From Methylomarinovum tepidoasis (GTDB lineage Bacteria > Pseudomonadota > Gammaproteobacteria > Methylococcales > Methylothermaceae): a stretch of 64,000 nt of DNA. The notes beneath the pieces were generated by a model. The model was not told the DNA's origin. It worked only from the letters and a program-made list of their open reading frames with translations, and did not search any database. Location: contig NZ_AP024718.1 of assembly GCF_030294985.1 (NCBI RefSeq), positions 1,999,001 to 2,063,000 of the forward strand, in the 5' to 3' direction. Below, piece by piece: positions 1 to 11,707 of this stretch. The translations under genes were made by a program, and so were the position numbers. Positions within the stretch are counted from its first letter, which is position 1. Every line of letters begins with the position of its first letter.

Positions 1-572
1 AAATGGCGGGCGATGGCGGCCTTGCGTTCGGCGCTGGCCTTGGTGACCACGTGGGCGGGAATGCCCACCACCGTCGCCCCGGCGGGCACGTCCTTGAGCA
101 CTACGGAATTGGAACCGATGCGGGCATTGTCGCCGACGTGGATCGGCCCGAGGATCTTGGCCCCGGCCCCCACCACCACACCGTTGCCCAAGGTGGGGTG
201 ACGCTTGCCTTTCTGCCAGCTGGTGCCACCCAGCGTCACGCCGTGATACAGGGTGCAGTCGTCGCCGATGACGGCGGTTTCCCCGATCACCACCCCCATG
301 CCGTGATCGATGAAGAAACGGCGTCCGATTTCAGCGCCCGGATGGATTTCGATACCGGTCAAAAAACGGGCCACGTGGGAAAGGAAACGCGCCAGCCAGT
401 ACCATTCTCGCCGCCACAGACAATGACTGAGGCGATGGAACCAGACCGCGTGCACACCGGGATAGGCAGTCACCACCTCCCAGACGCTGCGGGCGGCCGG
501 ATCGCGCTCGAACACACAGGCGACATCCTCGCGCAGCCTGCGCCAGATCCGGGAGGGGAAGAGACATTTCAA
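1..572 (-). CDS. cysE: Serine O-acetyltransferase, C-terminus cut by window edge
   Basis: Serine acetyltransferase makes O-acetylserine from serine and acetyl-CoA, the first step of cysteine synthesis in the cytoplasm. The reading frame from a TTG at 572 gives an N-terminal helical region (about residues 1-70) followed by left-handed beta-helix hexapeptide repeats, with family motifs [27 protein letters not shown] and [10 protein letters not shown]. The TTG start is chosen because an ATG four bases further in (567) is out of frame with the conserved protein, and an AGGAGG sits about 9 bases upstream of the TTG. It begins 1 base after the trmJ stop, so both are probably cotranscribed. The last part of the protein lies beyond base 1. 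Confidence 0.93.
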   Translation of the reverse strand, partial: MKCLFPSRIWRRLREDVACVFERDPAARSVWEVVTAYPGVHAVWFHRLSHCLWRREWYWLARFLSHVARFLTGIEIHPGAEIGRRFFIDHGMGVVIGETAVIGDDCTLYHGVTLGGTSWQKGKRHPTLGNGVVVGAGAKILGPIHVGDNARIGSNSVVLKDVPAGATVVGIPAHVVTKASAERKAAIARH

Positions 573-573
573 T

Positions 574-1329
574 TTACTCCGCCTCCTTGTAGGCTTGCCG
601 TTGGGCGCAGCTGAGGATACCACGCAGCATGTCCACCTCCCGCTTTTCCAGCCGGGCGCGTCCGAACAGGCGCCGCAGCCGGCGCATGATGGATGGGGCC
701 TGCTTGCTGGAATGGAGAAAGCCGATATCGTTTAGCGCCTGCGCCAGATGACGGTAGAAGGATTCCAGCTCGGCATGGGTGGCTAGGCGCTCTTCTCTGG
801 GCTCGGAAGGCATCGCCTTCCCGGCCAGAAACAGCTCGTAGGCGACCACCTGGACCGCCGCGGCCAAGTTGAGGGAGGAATAGTCCGGATTGCAGGGAAT
901 GTGGAGGCCGAACTGGCACAGATCCAGCTCTTCGTTGGTCAGGCCCGAACGCTCGCGACCGAAGACGAGGGCGACCCGGTGCCCCGGCGGTTCCGCCGTC
1001 ACCCTTTCGGCGCACTGGCGGGGTGTCAGCAAGGGCCACTGGATGGTCCGCCGCCGGGCGCTGGTGCCGATCACCAGCTGGCAATCGGCCACCGCCTCGG
1101 CCAGGGAAGCGTGACAGCGGGCCTGGGCCAGGACATCGTCCGCGCCGGCGGCCCGCGCCGTCGCCTCGTGATGGGGAAAACATTTCGGCGCCACCAGCGC
1201 CAGTTCGTAAAGCCCCATGTTCTTCATCGCCCGCGCGGCGGCGCCGATGTTGCCGGGATGGCTGGTCTCCACCAGTACGATACGAATCTGGGGCACGATC
1301 TCCAACCGCTTGAGCTTACCACTTGTCAA
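574..1329 (-). CDS. trmJ: tRNA (cytidine/uridine-2'-O-)-methyltransferase TrmJ
   Basis: This is a SPOUT-class methyltransferase of 251 residues that 2'-O-methylates the ribose of residue 32 in the anticodon loop of several tRNAs. The N-terminal SpoU fold shows the family motifs [35 protein letters not shown] and [17 protein letters not shown], the last forming the knotted SAM site. A C-terminal helical extension ends in a run of Arg residues. The ATG at 1329 gives about 11 residues before the conserved start, so a GTG at 1296 (VPQIRIVLV) is an alternative. It is followed directly by cysE. Family identity is clear; the start is less so. Confidence 0.94.
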   Translation of the reverse strand: MTSGKLKRLEIVPQIRIVLVETSHPGNIGAAARAMKNMGLYELALVAPKCFPHHEATARAAGADDVLAQARCHASLAEAVADCQLVIGTSARRRTIQWPLLTPRQCAERVTAEPPGHRVALVFGRERSGLTNEELDLCQFGLHIPCNPDYSSLNLAAAVQVVAYELFLAGKAMPSEPREERLATHAELESFYRHLAQALNDIGFLHSSKQAPSIMRRLRRLFGRARLEKREVDMLRGILSCAQRQAYKEAE

Positions 1330-1344
1330 TTTTCACTTCCGGGA

Positions 1345-1430
1345 GCTGGGAAGGGTCTGCCGGACCAAAATTCATCCGTAAATTTAGGCCCGGAGCGGCC
1401 TTCCCTGGCCGCTGACAGACCCTTCCCAGC
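1345..1430. repeat. Palindromic intergenic repeat, copy 1
   Basis: A perfect 15-base inverted repeat (GCTGGGAAGGGTCTG at 1345-1359, its complement at 1416-1430) encloses a second perfect 7-base hairpin (AGCGGCC at 1394-1400 / GGCCGCT at 1407-1413) and an AT-rich core containing AAATTCATCC. The same core, beside a similar inner hairpin, occurs in the copy at 2356-2461. It lies between the divergent trmJ and suhB genes, so it may separate or influence their promoters. No coding frame of note. Confidence 0.72.
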
Positions 1431-1499
1431 CCCCTCTGATAGAAGTGATAGGTGCCGAACCGCTTGAGAAACAGCCGACGGATTTTACCAGAAAAACGG

Positions 1500-1505
1500 T
1501 ATACT
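1500..1505 (+). promoter_or_regulatory. Possible -10 element for suhB
   Basis: TATACT lies 29 bases upstream of the suhB ATG, at a plausible distance for a sigma-70 promoter. I see no convincing -35 hexamer at 16-18 bases spacing, so this is a weak call. Confidence 0.3.
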
Positions 1506-1534
1506 AAGCGCTTTTCACCAACGGACGGACGACC

Positions 1535-2344
1535 ATGCACCCGATGCTCAACATCGCCACCCGCGCCGCCCGCCGCGCGGGGGATCTGATCGTGCGCGCC
1601 CTCGACGACATCGACCGTCTGGACGTGGATGTCAAGGGACGCAACGATTTCGTCAGCGAAGTGGACCGAAGCGCCGAGCGCGAGATCATCCGCATCCTCA
1701 AGAAAGCCTACCCCCACCACCAGTTCCTCGGCGAAGAAGGGGGAAGACAAGGGAAACGGACCGCCCGGGAAGACGAGTACCTGTGGATCATCGATCCCCT
1801 GGACGGCACCACCAATTTCCTGCACGGCTTTCCCCAGTTCGCCGTCTCCATCGCCCTGCGACACGCCGGCTGTATCGAGCAGGCGGTGGTTTACGATCCG
1901 CTGCGCCAGGAGATGTTCACCGCCAGCCGTGGCCGCGGGGCGGCCCTCAACAACCGCCGCATTCGGGTGTCACGCCAGACCAGCCTGCTGGGATCGCTGC
2001 TGGGCACCGGGTTCCCCTTCAAGCAGCAACAGCATCTGGACGCCTATCTGCAGATGTTCCGGGCCCTGTTCAAGGACAGCGCCGGCATCCGCCGCGCCGG
2101 CGCCGCCTCCCTGGATCTGGCCTACGTGGCAAGCGGGCGCCTGGACGGTTTCTGGGAGATCGGCCTGCAGCCGTGGGACATGGCCGCCGGCGTGCTGCTG
2201 ATCCAGGAAGCCGGCGGCATCGTCAGCGACTTCAGCGGCGGCGACCGCTACATGGAAACCGGCAACATCGTCGCCGGTACCCCCAAACTGCAGCAAATCA
2301 TCTGCCAGACCATCGAACCTTACGTCACCGACGACCTGTGCTGA
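1535..2344 (+). CDS. suhB: Inositol-1-monophosphatase SuhB
   Basis: A Mg-dependent phosphatase of the inositol monophosphatase family (269 residues; E. coli SuhB is about the same length). In enterobacteria the protein also takes part in rRNA transcription antitermination with NusA/NusB. Metal-binding motifs are visible: GEEGG near residue 67, IDPLDGTTNFLHG around 84-96 and LQPWDMAAGVLL around 211-222. The ATG at 1535 begins with MHPMLNIATRAARRAG, as in SuhB orthologues. It stands alone on the plus strand, divergent from trmJ and convergent with secF, with palindromic repeats on both sides. Confidence 0.95.
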   Translation: MHPMLNIATRAARRAGDLIVRALDDIDRLDVDVKGRNDFVSEVDRSAEREIIRILKKAYPHHQFLGEEGGRQGKRTAREDEYLWIIDPLDGTTNFLHGFPQFAVSIALRHAGCIEQAVVYDPLRQEMFTASRGRGAALNNRRIRVSRQTSLLGSLLGTGFPFKQQQHLDAYLQMFRALFKDSAGIRRAGAASLDLAYVASGRLDGFWEIGLQPWDMAAGVLLIQEAGGIVSDFSGGDRYMETGNIVAGTPKLQQIICQTIEPYVTDDLC

Positions 2345-2355
2345 ACGCTGTCGGC

Positions 2356-2461
2356 AGGAGGCCGGCCGTTCGTCCTCCGGGACGCTGTAAATTCATCCCT
2401 GGACGCTCGATACCCGGCCTTCCAGGCCGGGTACGCCCTGCGGACGAACGGCCGGCCTCCT
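2356..2461. repeat. Palindromic intergenic repeat, copy 2
   Basis: A perfect 20-base inverted repeat (AGGAGGCCGGCCGTTCGTCC at 2356-2375, complement at 2442-2461) encloses a second hairpin (TACCCGGCCT...AGGCCGGGTA, 2411-2432). The core between them, read on the minus strand, is TCGAGCGTCCAGGGATG, matching the copy at 21393-21483 base for base at most positions. It fills the gap between convergent suhB and secF, and could act as a bidirectional transcription end or RNA-stabilising hairpin. Confidence 0.8.
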
Positions 2462-2476
2462 CTCCTTATCAACAAA

Positions 2477-3412
2477 TTAAAGTAAATCCGCGTCGGATTC
2501 CGGCTTCTCCGGCAGCAGCAGATCCTCCCGCTGGACCTTGAGCAGCAGCAGGGAGGCACTGGCCACGTAGATGGAGGAATAGGTCCCCACCACCACGCCA
2601 AGGGTCAGGGCGATGGCGAAATTACGGATGATCTCCCCGCCGAGCACCAGCAATGCGATCAATACCAACAAGGTGGTCAGCGAGGTGATGAGGGTGCGGC
2701 TCAAGGTCTGATTGATGGAGACGTTGATGATCTCCTCCGGCGTGCCGCGACGCAGCCGGCGGAAGTTCTCGCGGATGCGGTCGAACACCACGATGGTGTC
2801 GTTGAGGGAGTAACCGATCACCGCCAGAATCGCCGCCAGCACCGTCAGGTCGAACTCAAGCCGGGTGATCGAAAAGAATCCCAGGGTGATGACGACGTCG
2901 TGGACCAGGGCGATGATCGAGCCCAGGGCGAAACGGTATTCGAAGCGCCAGGCCACGTAGATGAGGATACCGAACAGGGCGAACAGCATCGCCAGTCCAC
3001 CCTTCTCGGTCAGCTCCTCACCCACCTGGGGCCCGACGAACTCCACCCGGCGCAGCTGCGGCCTGGCCTCCGGATCGGACCTGAGCACCTCCATAATCCG
3101 GTTGCTGAGATCGGCGCTGCTCAGATCCGGCGTCGCCGGCAGCCGGATGAGGATCTCCCGGGAGCTGCCGAAGTGCTGCACCGCCGCCTCCTCGAAGCCA
3201 TGCCCGGCCAACAGGTGACGGACCTTGGCCAGATCCACCGGCCTGTCGTAGCCCACTTCCACCAGGGTGCCGCCGGTAAAATCCAGCCCCAGCTTCAATC
3301 CCTGAAAGATCAGCGATCCCAGGGAGATCAGGATCAGCAAGGTGGACAAGGTCAGCGCGATGCGGCGTTTGCCCATGAAATCGAAATTGCGCTCGGAAAG
3401 ATGTGCAGCCAT
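2477..3412 (-). CDS. secF: Protein translocase subunit SecF
   Basis: SecF pairs with SecD in the inner membrane and uses the proton motive force to pull secreted proteins through SecYEG. The 311-residue product has a first membrane helix around residues 18-36, a periplasmic domain (LGLDFTGGTLVEV near its start), and five further helices carrying the family motifs FALGSIIALVHDVVITLG, YSLNDTIVVFDRIRENFR and RTLITSLTTLLVL. The length is normal. It starts 10 bases after the secD stop and is the last gene of tgt-yajC-secD-secF. The C-terminus ends against a palindromic repeat that may terminate transcription. Confidence 0.97.
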   Translation of the reverse strand: MAAHLSERNFDFMGKRRIALTLSTLLILISLGSLIFQGLKLGLDFTGGTLVEVGYDRPVDLAKVRHLLAGHGFEEAAVQHFGSSREILIRLPATPDLSSADLSNRIMEVLRSDPEARPQLRRVEFVGPQVGEELTEKGGLAMLFALFGILIYVAWRFEYRFALGSIIALVHDVVITLGFFSITRLEFDLTVLAAILAVIGYSLNDTIVVFDRIRENFRRLRRGTPEEIINVSINQTLSRTLITSLTTLLVLIALLVLGGEIIRNFAIALTLGVVVGTYSSIYVASASLLLLKVQREDLLLPEKPESDADLL

Positions 3413-3422
3413 GTCGTCTTCC

Positions 3423-5273
3423 TCAGATGGCGAGCTTCGCCACGCGGCGACCGCCGTAGATCCAGTTGATGAGCATCCGGGTCACCAGAATGGCGGTGAA
3501 CATGGAGGTCATGATGCCGATGGACAGGGTCACGGCGAACCCCTTGATCGGCCCGGTACCGAAGCTGAACAGCACCAGGGCGGCGATCAGGGTGGTGATG
3601 TTGGCGTCGAAAATGGTGGCGAAAGCCTTTTCGTAACCGGAATAGATGCTCGCCTGGGGACTGTTGCCGCCTCGCAGTTCCTCCTTGATGCGCTCGAAGA
3701 TGAGGACGTTGGCGTCCACCGCCATCCCTACCGTCAGGACGATCCCGGTGATCCCAGGCATGGTCAGGGTCGCCTGCAGTAACGACAGGATGGCGATCAG
3801 CAGCACCAGATTGAAGAACAGGGCCACATCGGCCACCAGCCCGAACAGCTTGTAGTACCAGGCCATGAACGCCAGCACCAGGGTGAAGCCGACGATCACC
3901 GACAGGAAGCCGCGCTCGATGTTGTCCTTGCCCAGGCTCGGCCCCACGGTGCGCTCCTCGACGATGTCGATCGGCGCCGCCAGCGCGCCGGCGCGCAGCA
4001 GCAGGGCCAGATTGCGGGCTTCCTCGGTGCTGTCGAGCCCGGTGATCTGGAAACGCTTGCTGAAGCGGCCGCGGATGGTGGCGATATTGATCACCTCCTC
4101 GACCCGCTTGCGTACCTTGACGGTCTTGCCGTCGACCTTTTTGGTCTCGACCCGGTTCTCGATGAACACCACCGCCATCGGCTTGCCGATGTTCTCCCGC
4201 GTCACCTTGGCCATGCGCTTGGCGCCGACGCTGTCGAGGGTCACGAACACCGCCGGCGTCCCCGACTGCTGGTCGAAACCGGAGGAGGCGTCGACGATCT
4301 GATCCCCGGTGACGATCACCTGGCGCTTGAGCAACACCGGCCGGCCGTCACGGGTCCGGTACAGTTTGGCGCCGATGGGCGGATGCCCCTGGAGGGCCGC
4401 CTCCACGTCGTGCTCGGTATCCACCAGGCGGAATTCCAGGGTCGCGGTGGCACCGAGGATCTCCTTGGCCCGGGTGGTGTCCTGCACCCCCGGCAGCTGG
4501 ACCACGATGCGATTCTCGCCCTGCTGCTGAATCACCGGCTCGGCGACGCCCAGTTCGTTGACGCGGTTGCGCAGGGTGGTCAGATTCTGCTTGAGGGCGA
4601 ACTGACGGATTTCCTTCTCTTCCGCCTGGGAGAGTTGCGCCGTCAATTGCAATGCTTCTGCGTCGGGCTTGATCACCAGCTGACGGAAATTCTTTTCCAG
4701 CACCGCTTGCGCCCGGTCCAGATCCTCGCGGGAGCGGAACTTGAGGGCGACAGCCCGCCCCTCGCGCCGCACGCCCAGATAGCGGATCTTGTTCTCCCGC
4801 AGGGTGGCACGGATGTCGCTCTGGTAGCGCTCCAGGGCCTGGTCGATGGCCGCATCCATGTCCACTTCCAGGAGGAAATGCACCCCGCCGCGCAAATCCA
4901 GCCCCAGGTACATGGGCTTGGCCCCGAGGGCCTGGAGCCAGCCGGGGGTCGAGGGGGCCAGATTGAGGGCGACCACGTAATCGTCACCAAGCCGCTCGCG
5001 CAACAGGTCCGCGGCCTTGAGCTGGGCGTCCGTGTTTGGGAAACGGATCAGCAGCCGGCCTTCCTGGCGCTCGATGGTTTTGAGTGGAATTTGCGCCTCC
5101 CGCAGAATCTTTCCGACCCGGACCACCAGGCTTTCATCCACGGCCGCGCCCCGCTGCGGGGAAATCTGCACCGCCGGATCCTCACCGAAAAGGTTCGGCA
5201 GGGCATAGATGAGGCCGATCAACAAGACCAGAACGATAAGAACGTTCTTCCAGAGCGGGAAGCGGTTTTGCAT
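3423..5273 (-). CDS. secD: Protein translocase subunit SecD
   Basis: SecD is the large partner of SecF in the accessory secretion motor. The 616-residue protein matches the usual proteobacterial length. It has an N-terminal membrane helix (about 9-27), a large periplasmic P1 region with LGLDLRGGVHFLLEV (around 123-137), a ring-like domain containing VVQLPGVQDTTRAKEILG, and six C-terminal membrane helices with GMAVDANVLIFERIKEE and GTGPIKGFAVTLSIGI. It lies 17 bases after yajC and 10 before secF, so the three are one operon. Confidence 0.97.
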   Translation of the reverse strand: MQNRFPLWKNVLIVLVLLIGLIYALPNLFGEDPAVQISPQRGAAVDESLVVRVGKILREAQIPLKTIERQEGRLLIRFPNTDAQLKAADLLRERLGDDYVVALNLAPSTPGWLQALGAKPMYLGLDLRGGVHFLLEVDMDAAIDQALERYQSDIRATLRENKIRYLGVRREGRAVALKFRSREDLDRAQAVLEKNFRQLVIKPDAEALQLTAQLSQAEEKEIRQFALKQNLTTLRNRVNELGVAEPVIQQQGENRIVVQLPGVQDTTRAKEILGATATLEFRLVDTEHDVEAALQGHPPIGAKLYRTRDGRPVLLKRQVIVTGDQIVDASSGFDQQSGTPAVFVTLDSVGAKRMAKVTRENIGKPMAVVFIENRVETKKVDGKTVKVRKRVEEVINIATIRGRFSKRFQITGLDSTEEARNLALLLRAGALAAPIDIVEERTVGPSLGKDNIERGFLSVIVGFTLVLAFMAWYYKLFGLVADVALFFNLVLLIAILSLLQATLTMPGITGIVLTVGMAVDANVLIFERIKEELRGGNSPQASIYSGYEKAFATIFDANITTLIAALVLFSFGTGPIKGFAVTLSIGIMTSMFTAILVTRMLINWIYGGRRVAKLAI

Positions 5274-5290
5274 GACAGTCCCTTTTCGGC

Positions 5291-5659
5291 TTACGAGGTT
5301 TTTTCCGCTTTGGCGATCTTTTTCCTCACCGCCTTGAAGGTGCCTTTGGGCAGCACGCTGGCGATGGCGTTGCGCTGGATCTGGATGTGAATCCCGTCAC
5401 CCACCTCGAGGACGACGAAGTTTTCGTCCAGGTCCACGACCCGCCCGAGGATGCCGCCGTTGGTCACCACTTCGGTGCCCTTGCCGATGGACTGGACCAT
5501 CTTCTTGTGTTCCTTGGCGCGGCGCTGCTGGGGAAAGATGAACAGAAAGTAGAAAAAGGCGAAGATCGCCAGCGGCAGCAACAGGCCGGCCATGCCCGGC
5601 TCCTGAGCCTGGGGCGCCGCCTGGGCGAAGGCATCGGAAATGAACAGTCCCATAAGCAT
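5291..5659 (-). CDS. yajC: Preprotein translocase accessory subunit YajC
   Basis: YajC is a small single-span inner-membrane protein associated with SecDF and the YidC/SecYEG holotranslocon. The product has 122 residues: a short N-terminal segment ending AFAQ, a membrane helix LLLPLAIFAFFYFLFIFP (about 27-44) and a cytoplasmic domain with QQRRAKEHKKM and TNGGILGRVVDLDE, all typical. The first ATG (5659) and one two codons later (5653) are both possible starts. It is separated from tgt by 48 bases and from secD by 17 bases. Confidence 0.95.
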   Translation of the reverse strand: MLMGLFISDAFAQAAPQAQEPGMAGLLLPLAIFAFFYFLFIFPQQRRAKEHKKMVQSIGKGTEVVTNGGILGRVVDLDENFVVLEVGDGIHIQIQRNAIASVLPKGTFKAVRKKIAKAEKTS

Positions 5660-5707
5660 TGGTTGATCCTGAATTGGTTGACTCGGCCAGACTCGCGAAG
5701 CTCGCCA

Positions 5708-8136
<2,429 letters not shown>

Positions 8137-8144
8137 GCCTGCCC

Positions 8145-10943
8145 ATGAACGACTGCCATCAGAATTCGCCGTTCACCAGCCTGAAATGGCGCATCGCCCT
8201 GACCACTGCGGCGGTATTGTTTCTGATCCACGGGCTGTTTTCCGGCTTCGCCATCTACTCGCTGCAACAGCAGTTCCGCCTCCAGCGCCAGGAAGCGCTG
8301 CACCAGCACCGGCTCATCCTGGATCATCTCACGGAGCAATCGTACCAGTTGCTGCAACAGATCGCAGAGAGCATCGCCCTGGTGGCGGAGAACCGTCCGG
8401 CTGCCACCGACACCATCGCCGACACTATCGACAACTACTGGACCACCTATCAGCTGACCTGGGGAATCGAGGCCGTGCATTACTTCGATTCCGAGGGCTG
8501 TCTCCTCCGAGCCTGGGGAACGAAACACGAACCACCCTATCCCTTGGAGGAAATCGAGCCGGTGCTTGCGAGCGAACGTCCCCAGTTATTCTTCCACTGC
8601 GCCCGGACCTGTCTGCAGTACGCCGCAGTGCCGATCATCGGCCCGGACGAGACCACCCGGGTCCTGGTCATCGGCAGAAGTCTGGCGAATCTGATCCTCG
8701 ATTTCCACCGCCTGACCCGCTCCCACATCGCCATCCTGGAACAGCACAGCGATGCGCCCCCCCGTATCGTGGCCGTCACCCAACCGGACCGCAACATGGC
8801 CCGCCTGCAGCGCCTGCCCCTCGACACCTTGCAGAAAACAGCGGAGGAGGAAACCCTTGTCGATCTGGAAAACGCCACCCTGGCACTGCACCTCGTCCAC
8901 CCCGACACCGGCCGGCAACTTGCGTTTCTTATCCTCGACGACATCACCGAGACCTTGTCGGCACAGCGAAGGAGTCTGACCAACTATCTGCTCGGCACCG
9001 TATTGAGCCTGCTGGCCGGCATCACGATCGTGAGCCTGCTCCTGCGCCGCCCCCTGGCCCGGCTGGAAAAGGCCACTGCGACCCTTCCTCTGCTGGCCGA
9101 AGGCCGCCACGAAGAAATTCAACGACAGCTGACGCAAAACGATCTCCCCCACCGGGACGAGATCGCCATCCTCGAGGCCAATATCCTCCAAGCTTCGGCC
9201 CGGCTCGCATCACTCCAGCAACAGGTGGACGAGCGGACCCGGTCGCTGGTCCAGCAAACCCGCACCCTGCAACAGGAACGCAACTTCGTTCAGGGGCTGC
9301 TCGACACCGCCCCCCTCATCATTCTTACCCAGGACCAAAACGGCAGTATCATCACCGTTAACCGGTTCGCCAGGCGGTTTCTGGCAGGATGCCGGCTCCA
9401 GGCGGCCTCTTTCGACCGGCTGTTCCTGCGTCAGGAGTACGAACGCCTCCAGTACCTTCCCCTGCTGGCACAGCTGCGGAAAGGAGAAATCGCACGTGCC
9501 CACTTCGACACCCAGTTGCCCCGGCAGGAACAGACCCATCACATCACCTGGTTCCACACCCGTCTGGGAGATTCAGGCAGCGAAACGCCGCTCATCCTCT
9601 CCATCGGTCTGGACATCACCGAGCGCAAAAACGCTGAACGCCGCCTCTCCTGGCTCGCCGATCACGACCCATTGACCCATCTCAACAACCGCCGGGCGTT
9701 CCAGAGCAAGCTGGCGGCACTGCTCGACCGTGCTACCTTGGAAAGAAAGCCGTTCGCACTGCTCTACTTCGATCTCGATCAGTTCAAATATGTCAACGAC
9801 ACTTGCGGCCACAAGACCGGCGACGCATTGCTGCAGATCATCGCCAACAAGCTGCGGGAGGTCACCCGCAGCGAGGACATCCTGGCCCGCCTGGGCGGCG
9901 ACGAATTCGCCCTGGTGGTCTACGACAGCAACCGGGACACCGCGGTACACATCGCCGAAAAGGTCTTCAGCGCTCTCCAGGCGGTTGACTGCCAGATCAA
10001 CGGCCAGCCTTTCAAGGTGACCGTCAGCATCGGCATCGCTCTGTTTCCGGAACACGGCCGGACCCTCCAGGACCTGCTCGCCAACGCCGACCTGGCCATG
10101 TACCAGGCCAAAGAGGCGGGACGCAGCCGGATCCACGTCTATACGCCAGATACCGAATTCCACAAGCGCATCCAGCAGCAGCTCTATTGGAAGGATCAGA
10201 TCGAGCAGGCGCTCGAGGAAGACCGCTTCGTGCTCTATTTTCAGCCCATTCTCGACATCCGCCGGGGTACGGTCTCCCACTATGAAACGCTGCTGCGCAT
10301 GATTGACCCCGATGGACAGGTGCTGGCGCCGGGCTTGTTCATTCCCATGGCGGAGCAACTCGGGCTGATCCAGCGGCTCGACCGCATGGTGGTGGACATG
10401 GCCCTGGACGTGCACCGGCGCTTGCTGGCCGAGGGAAATCCTTTGACCCTGAGCGTCAATCTTTCCGGTCACTCCATGGCCGACGAAGCTCTGCAAAGCC
10501 ATCTCCAGGAATGCCTGAGCGCCAACGGGGTCGATGCCAACCGCCTGATTTTCGAGATCACCGAAACCGCGGCGGTTTCCAACTTCGCTTCCGCCCAGCG
10601 TCTGATCAAAAAGATCAAAGACCTGGGCTGCCACTTCGCCCTGGACGATTTCGGCGTCGGCTTTTCCTCCTTCTACTATCTCATGCACCTGCCGGTGGAC
10701 TACGTCAAGATAGACGGCTCCTTCGTCAAGAACCTAGAGAACAACCTGGAGGACCAGACCCTGGTCAGCGCCTTGGCCGACATCGCCAAACGCCTGGGGA
10801 AAAAGACAGTCGCCGAATTCGTCGAAAACGAGGCGATTCTCGAATATCTGCGGGAAATCGGCGTGGACTACGCCCAGGGGTACCACATCGGCCGCCCGGC
10901 ACCCACGATCACCGCCCTGCCTCAATCCTCCGCAGGGCGTTGA
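8145..10943 (+). CDS. Membrane sensor with PAS, GGDEF and EAL domains (c-di-GMP turnover)
   Basis: A 932-residue signalling protein. A first membrane helix (about 15-35) and a second (about 281-300) flank a periplasmic sensor domain of some 240 residues. A HAMP-like and coiled-coil stretch, a PAS domain (about 372-490), GGDEF (RLGGDEF, signature at 584-588) and EAL (about 680-925) follow. The cyclase has an intact signature and an upstream RSED inhibitory site. The phosphodiesterase domain shows the variant ETL (714-716) but keeps ITET, LDDFGVGFSS, KIDGSF and AEFVENE, so it is probably active. The ATG at 8145 is chosen because the frame further upstream lies inside the preceding porin-like gene. 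The 3' end overlaps the convergent 10922-11557 gene by 22 bases. Confidence 0.92.
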   Translation: MNDCHQNSPFTSLKWRIALTTAAVLFLIHGLFSGFAIYSLQQQFRLQRQEALHQHRLILDHLTEQSYQLLQQIAESIALVAENRPAATDTIADTIDNYWTTYQLTWGIEAVHYFDSEGCLLRAWGTKHEPPYPLEEIEPVLASERPQLFFHCARTCLQYAAVPIIGPDETTRVLVIGRSLANLILDFHRLTRSHIAILEQHSDAPPRIVAVTQPDRNMARLQRLPLDTLQKTAEEETLVDLENATLALHLVHPDTGRQLAFLILDDITETLSAQRRSLTNYLLGTVLSLLAGITIVSLLLRRPLARLEKATATLPLLAEGRHEEIQRQLTQNDLPHRDEIAILEANILQASARLASLQQQVDERTRSLVQQTRTLQQERNFVQGLLDTAPLIILTQDQNGSIITVNRFARRFLAGCRLQAASFDRLFLRQEYERLQYLPLLAQLRKGEIARAHFDTQLPRQEQTHHITWFHTRLGDSGSETPLILSIGLDITERKNAERRLSWLADHDPLTHLNNRRAFQSKLAALLDRATLERKPFALLYFDLDQFKYVNDTCGHKTGDALLQIIANKLREVTRSEDILARLGGDEFALVVYDSNRDTAVHIAEKVFSALQAVDCQINGQPFKVTVSIGIALFPEHGRTLQDLLANADLAMYQAKEAGRSRIHVYTPDTEFHKRIQQQLYWKDQIEQALEEDRFVLYFQPILDIRRGTVSHYETLLRMIDPDGQVLAPGLFIPMAEQLGLIQRLDRMVVDMALDVHRRLLAEGNPLTLSVNLSGHSMADEALQSHLQECLSANGVDANRLIFEITETAAVSNFASAQRLIKKIKDLGCHFALDDFGVGFSSFYYLMHLPVDYVKIDGSFVKNLENNLEDQTLVSALADIAKRLGKKTVAEFVENEAILEYLREIGVDYAQGYHIGRPAPTITALPQSSAGR

Positions 10944-11557
10944 TAGTCCGGCAGGTCCACTTCCACGCGGAAATACTTCGCCTCCTTGCCCGTCAGGGAA
11001 GGCACCGCCTGGTTGTAGGAGCGCACCTCGCCACGCTCGAGGACGTCCAGAGTCGGCAGGCCGGTCTCGTCGACGCCGATCGTCGAGCTCGCCACCTGAA
11101 TGCCGCTGCGGTCGAAGAAAATGATCCGGACGATGGGATGCACGGCGGTCAGGCCGCTGTTCTTCAGGGTCAGCTTGTACTCGTAACGGTAGTCACCGGG
11201 CTTGCCGGTCTGGGTGAAGAGGATGTTGCGCACGTAATCCTTGTCTATCGGGATGATCTTGTCGAACTCCAGCGGATGAAGCCCCGGCAGACGGCCCCGG
11301 ACCAACGCATCCAGCTGTTGTTGCAGCGCGGTCACCTGAGGATGTAGCAGTGCCAGTTCCTGGGCCTGCTTTCGCTGCAGCACCGTGGTCTGATAAAGTT
11401 CCTTGGCCGTCATGCTGAGTTTGATAGACACTCCCAACAGCAGTAGAAAGGTCAACAGCCACGCCGTGATCAGGATATAGACCGTACGCGCGCGGAAACG
11501 ACGGCCGTGATAGCCGTTGTGGTTGCGCCGCCGGGACGAGCGCGGGGGAGCCGGCAT
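10922..11557 (-). CDS. Hypothetical single-span membrane protein
   Basis: I do not recognise this 211-residue protein. It has a very basic N-terminus (RSSRRRN...RRFRAR), one membrane helix (VYILITAWLLTFLLLLGVSI, about 25-44), a short coiled coil and a periplasmic C-terminal domain that looks like a beta-sandwich (YEYKLTLKNSG, IVRIIFFDRSGIQVASS). The ATG at 11557 is preferred over one at 11578 because GAGGAA lies about 8 bases upstream of it and no ribosome site precedes the other. The gene is convergent with, and overlaps by 22 bases, the GGDEF-EAL gene. Function unknown; an envelope-anchored protein is the most that can be said. Confidence 0.7.
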   Translation of the reverse strand: MPAPPRSSRRRNHNGYHGRRFRARTVYILITAWLLTFLLLLGVSIKLSMTAKELYQTTVLQRKQAQELALLHPQVTALQQQLDALVRGRLPGLHPLEFDKIIPIDKDYVRNILFTQTGKPGDYRYEYKLTLKNSGLTAVHPIVRIIFFDRSGIQVASSTIGVDETGLPTLDVLERGEVRSYNQAVPSLTGKEAKYFRVEVDLPDYQRPAED

Positions 11558-11707
11558 TGAATCAGTTCCTCGGTTCATCGTTCGAAATTTTTAGCAAAAA
11601 CCCTGCCATGCCTTATGGAACGACGATTTTCACCCGGTTTTTTCCTGCCGGACCGCCCCAAGTGTAAAATTTTCTGACACTCAAATTCCCCTTGTCGATA
11701 CCTGACC

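Noticed and set aside
3-614. Plus-strand open frame of 203 codons at the window start
   Set aside because: It is the antisense shadow of cysE, whose hexapeptide-repeat protein is clear on the minus strand.
11661-11681. AGTGT...ACACT inverted repeat upstream of moeA as an operator
   Set aside because: Only five paired bases per arm; too short to distinguish from chance.
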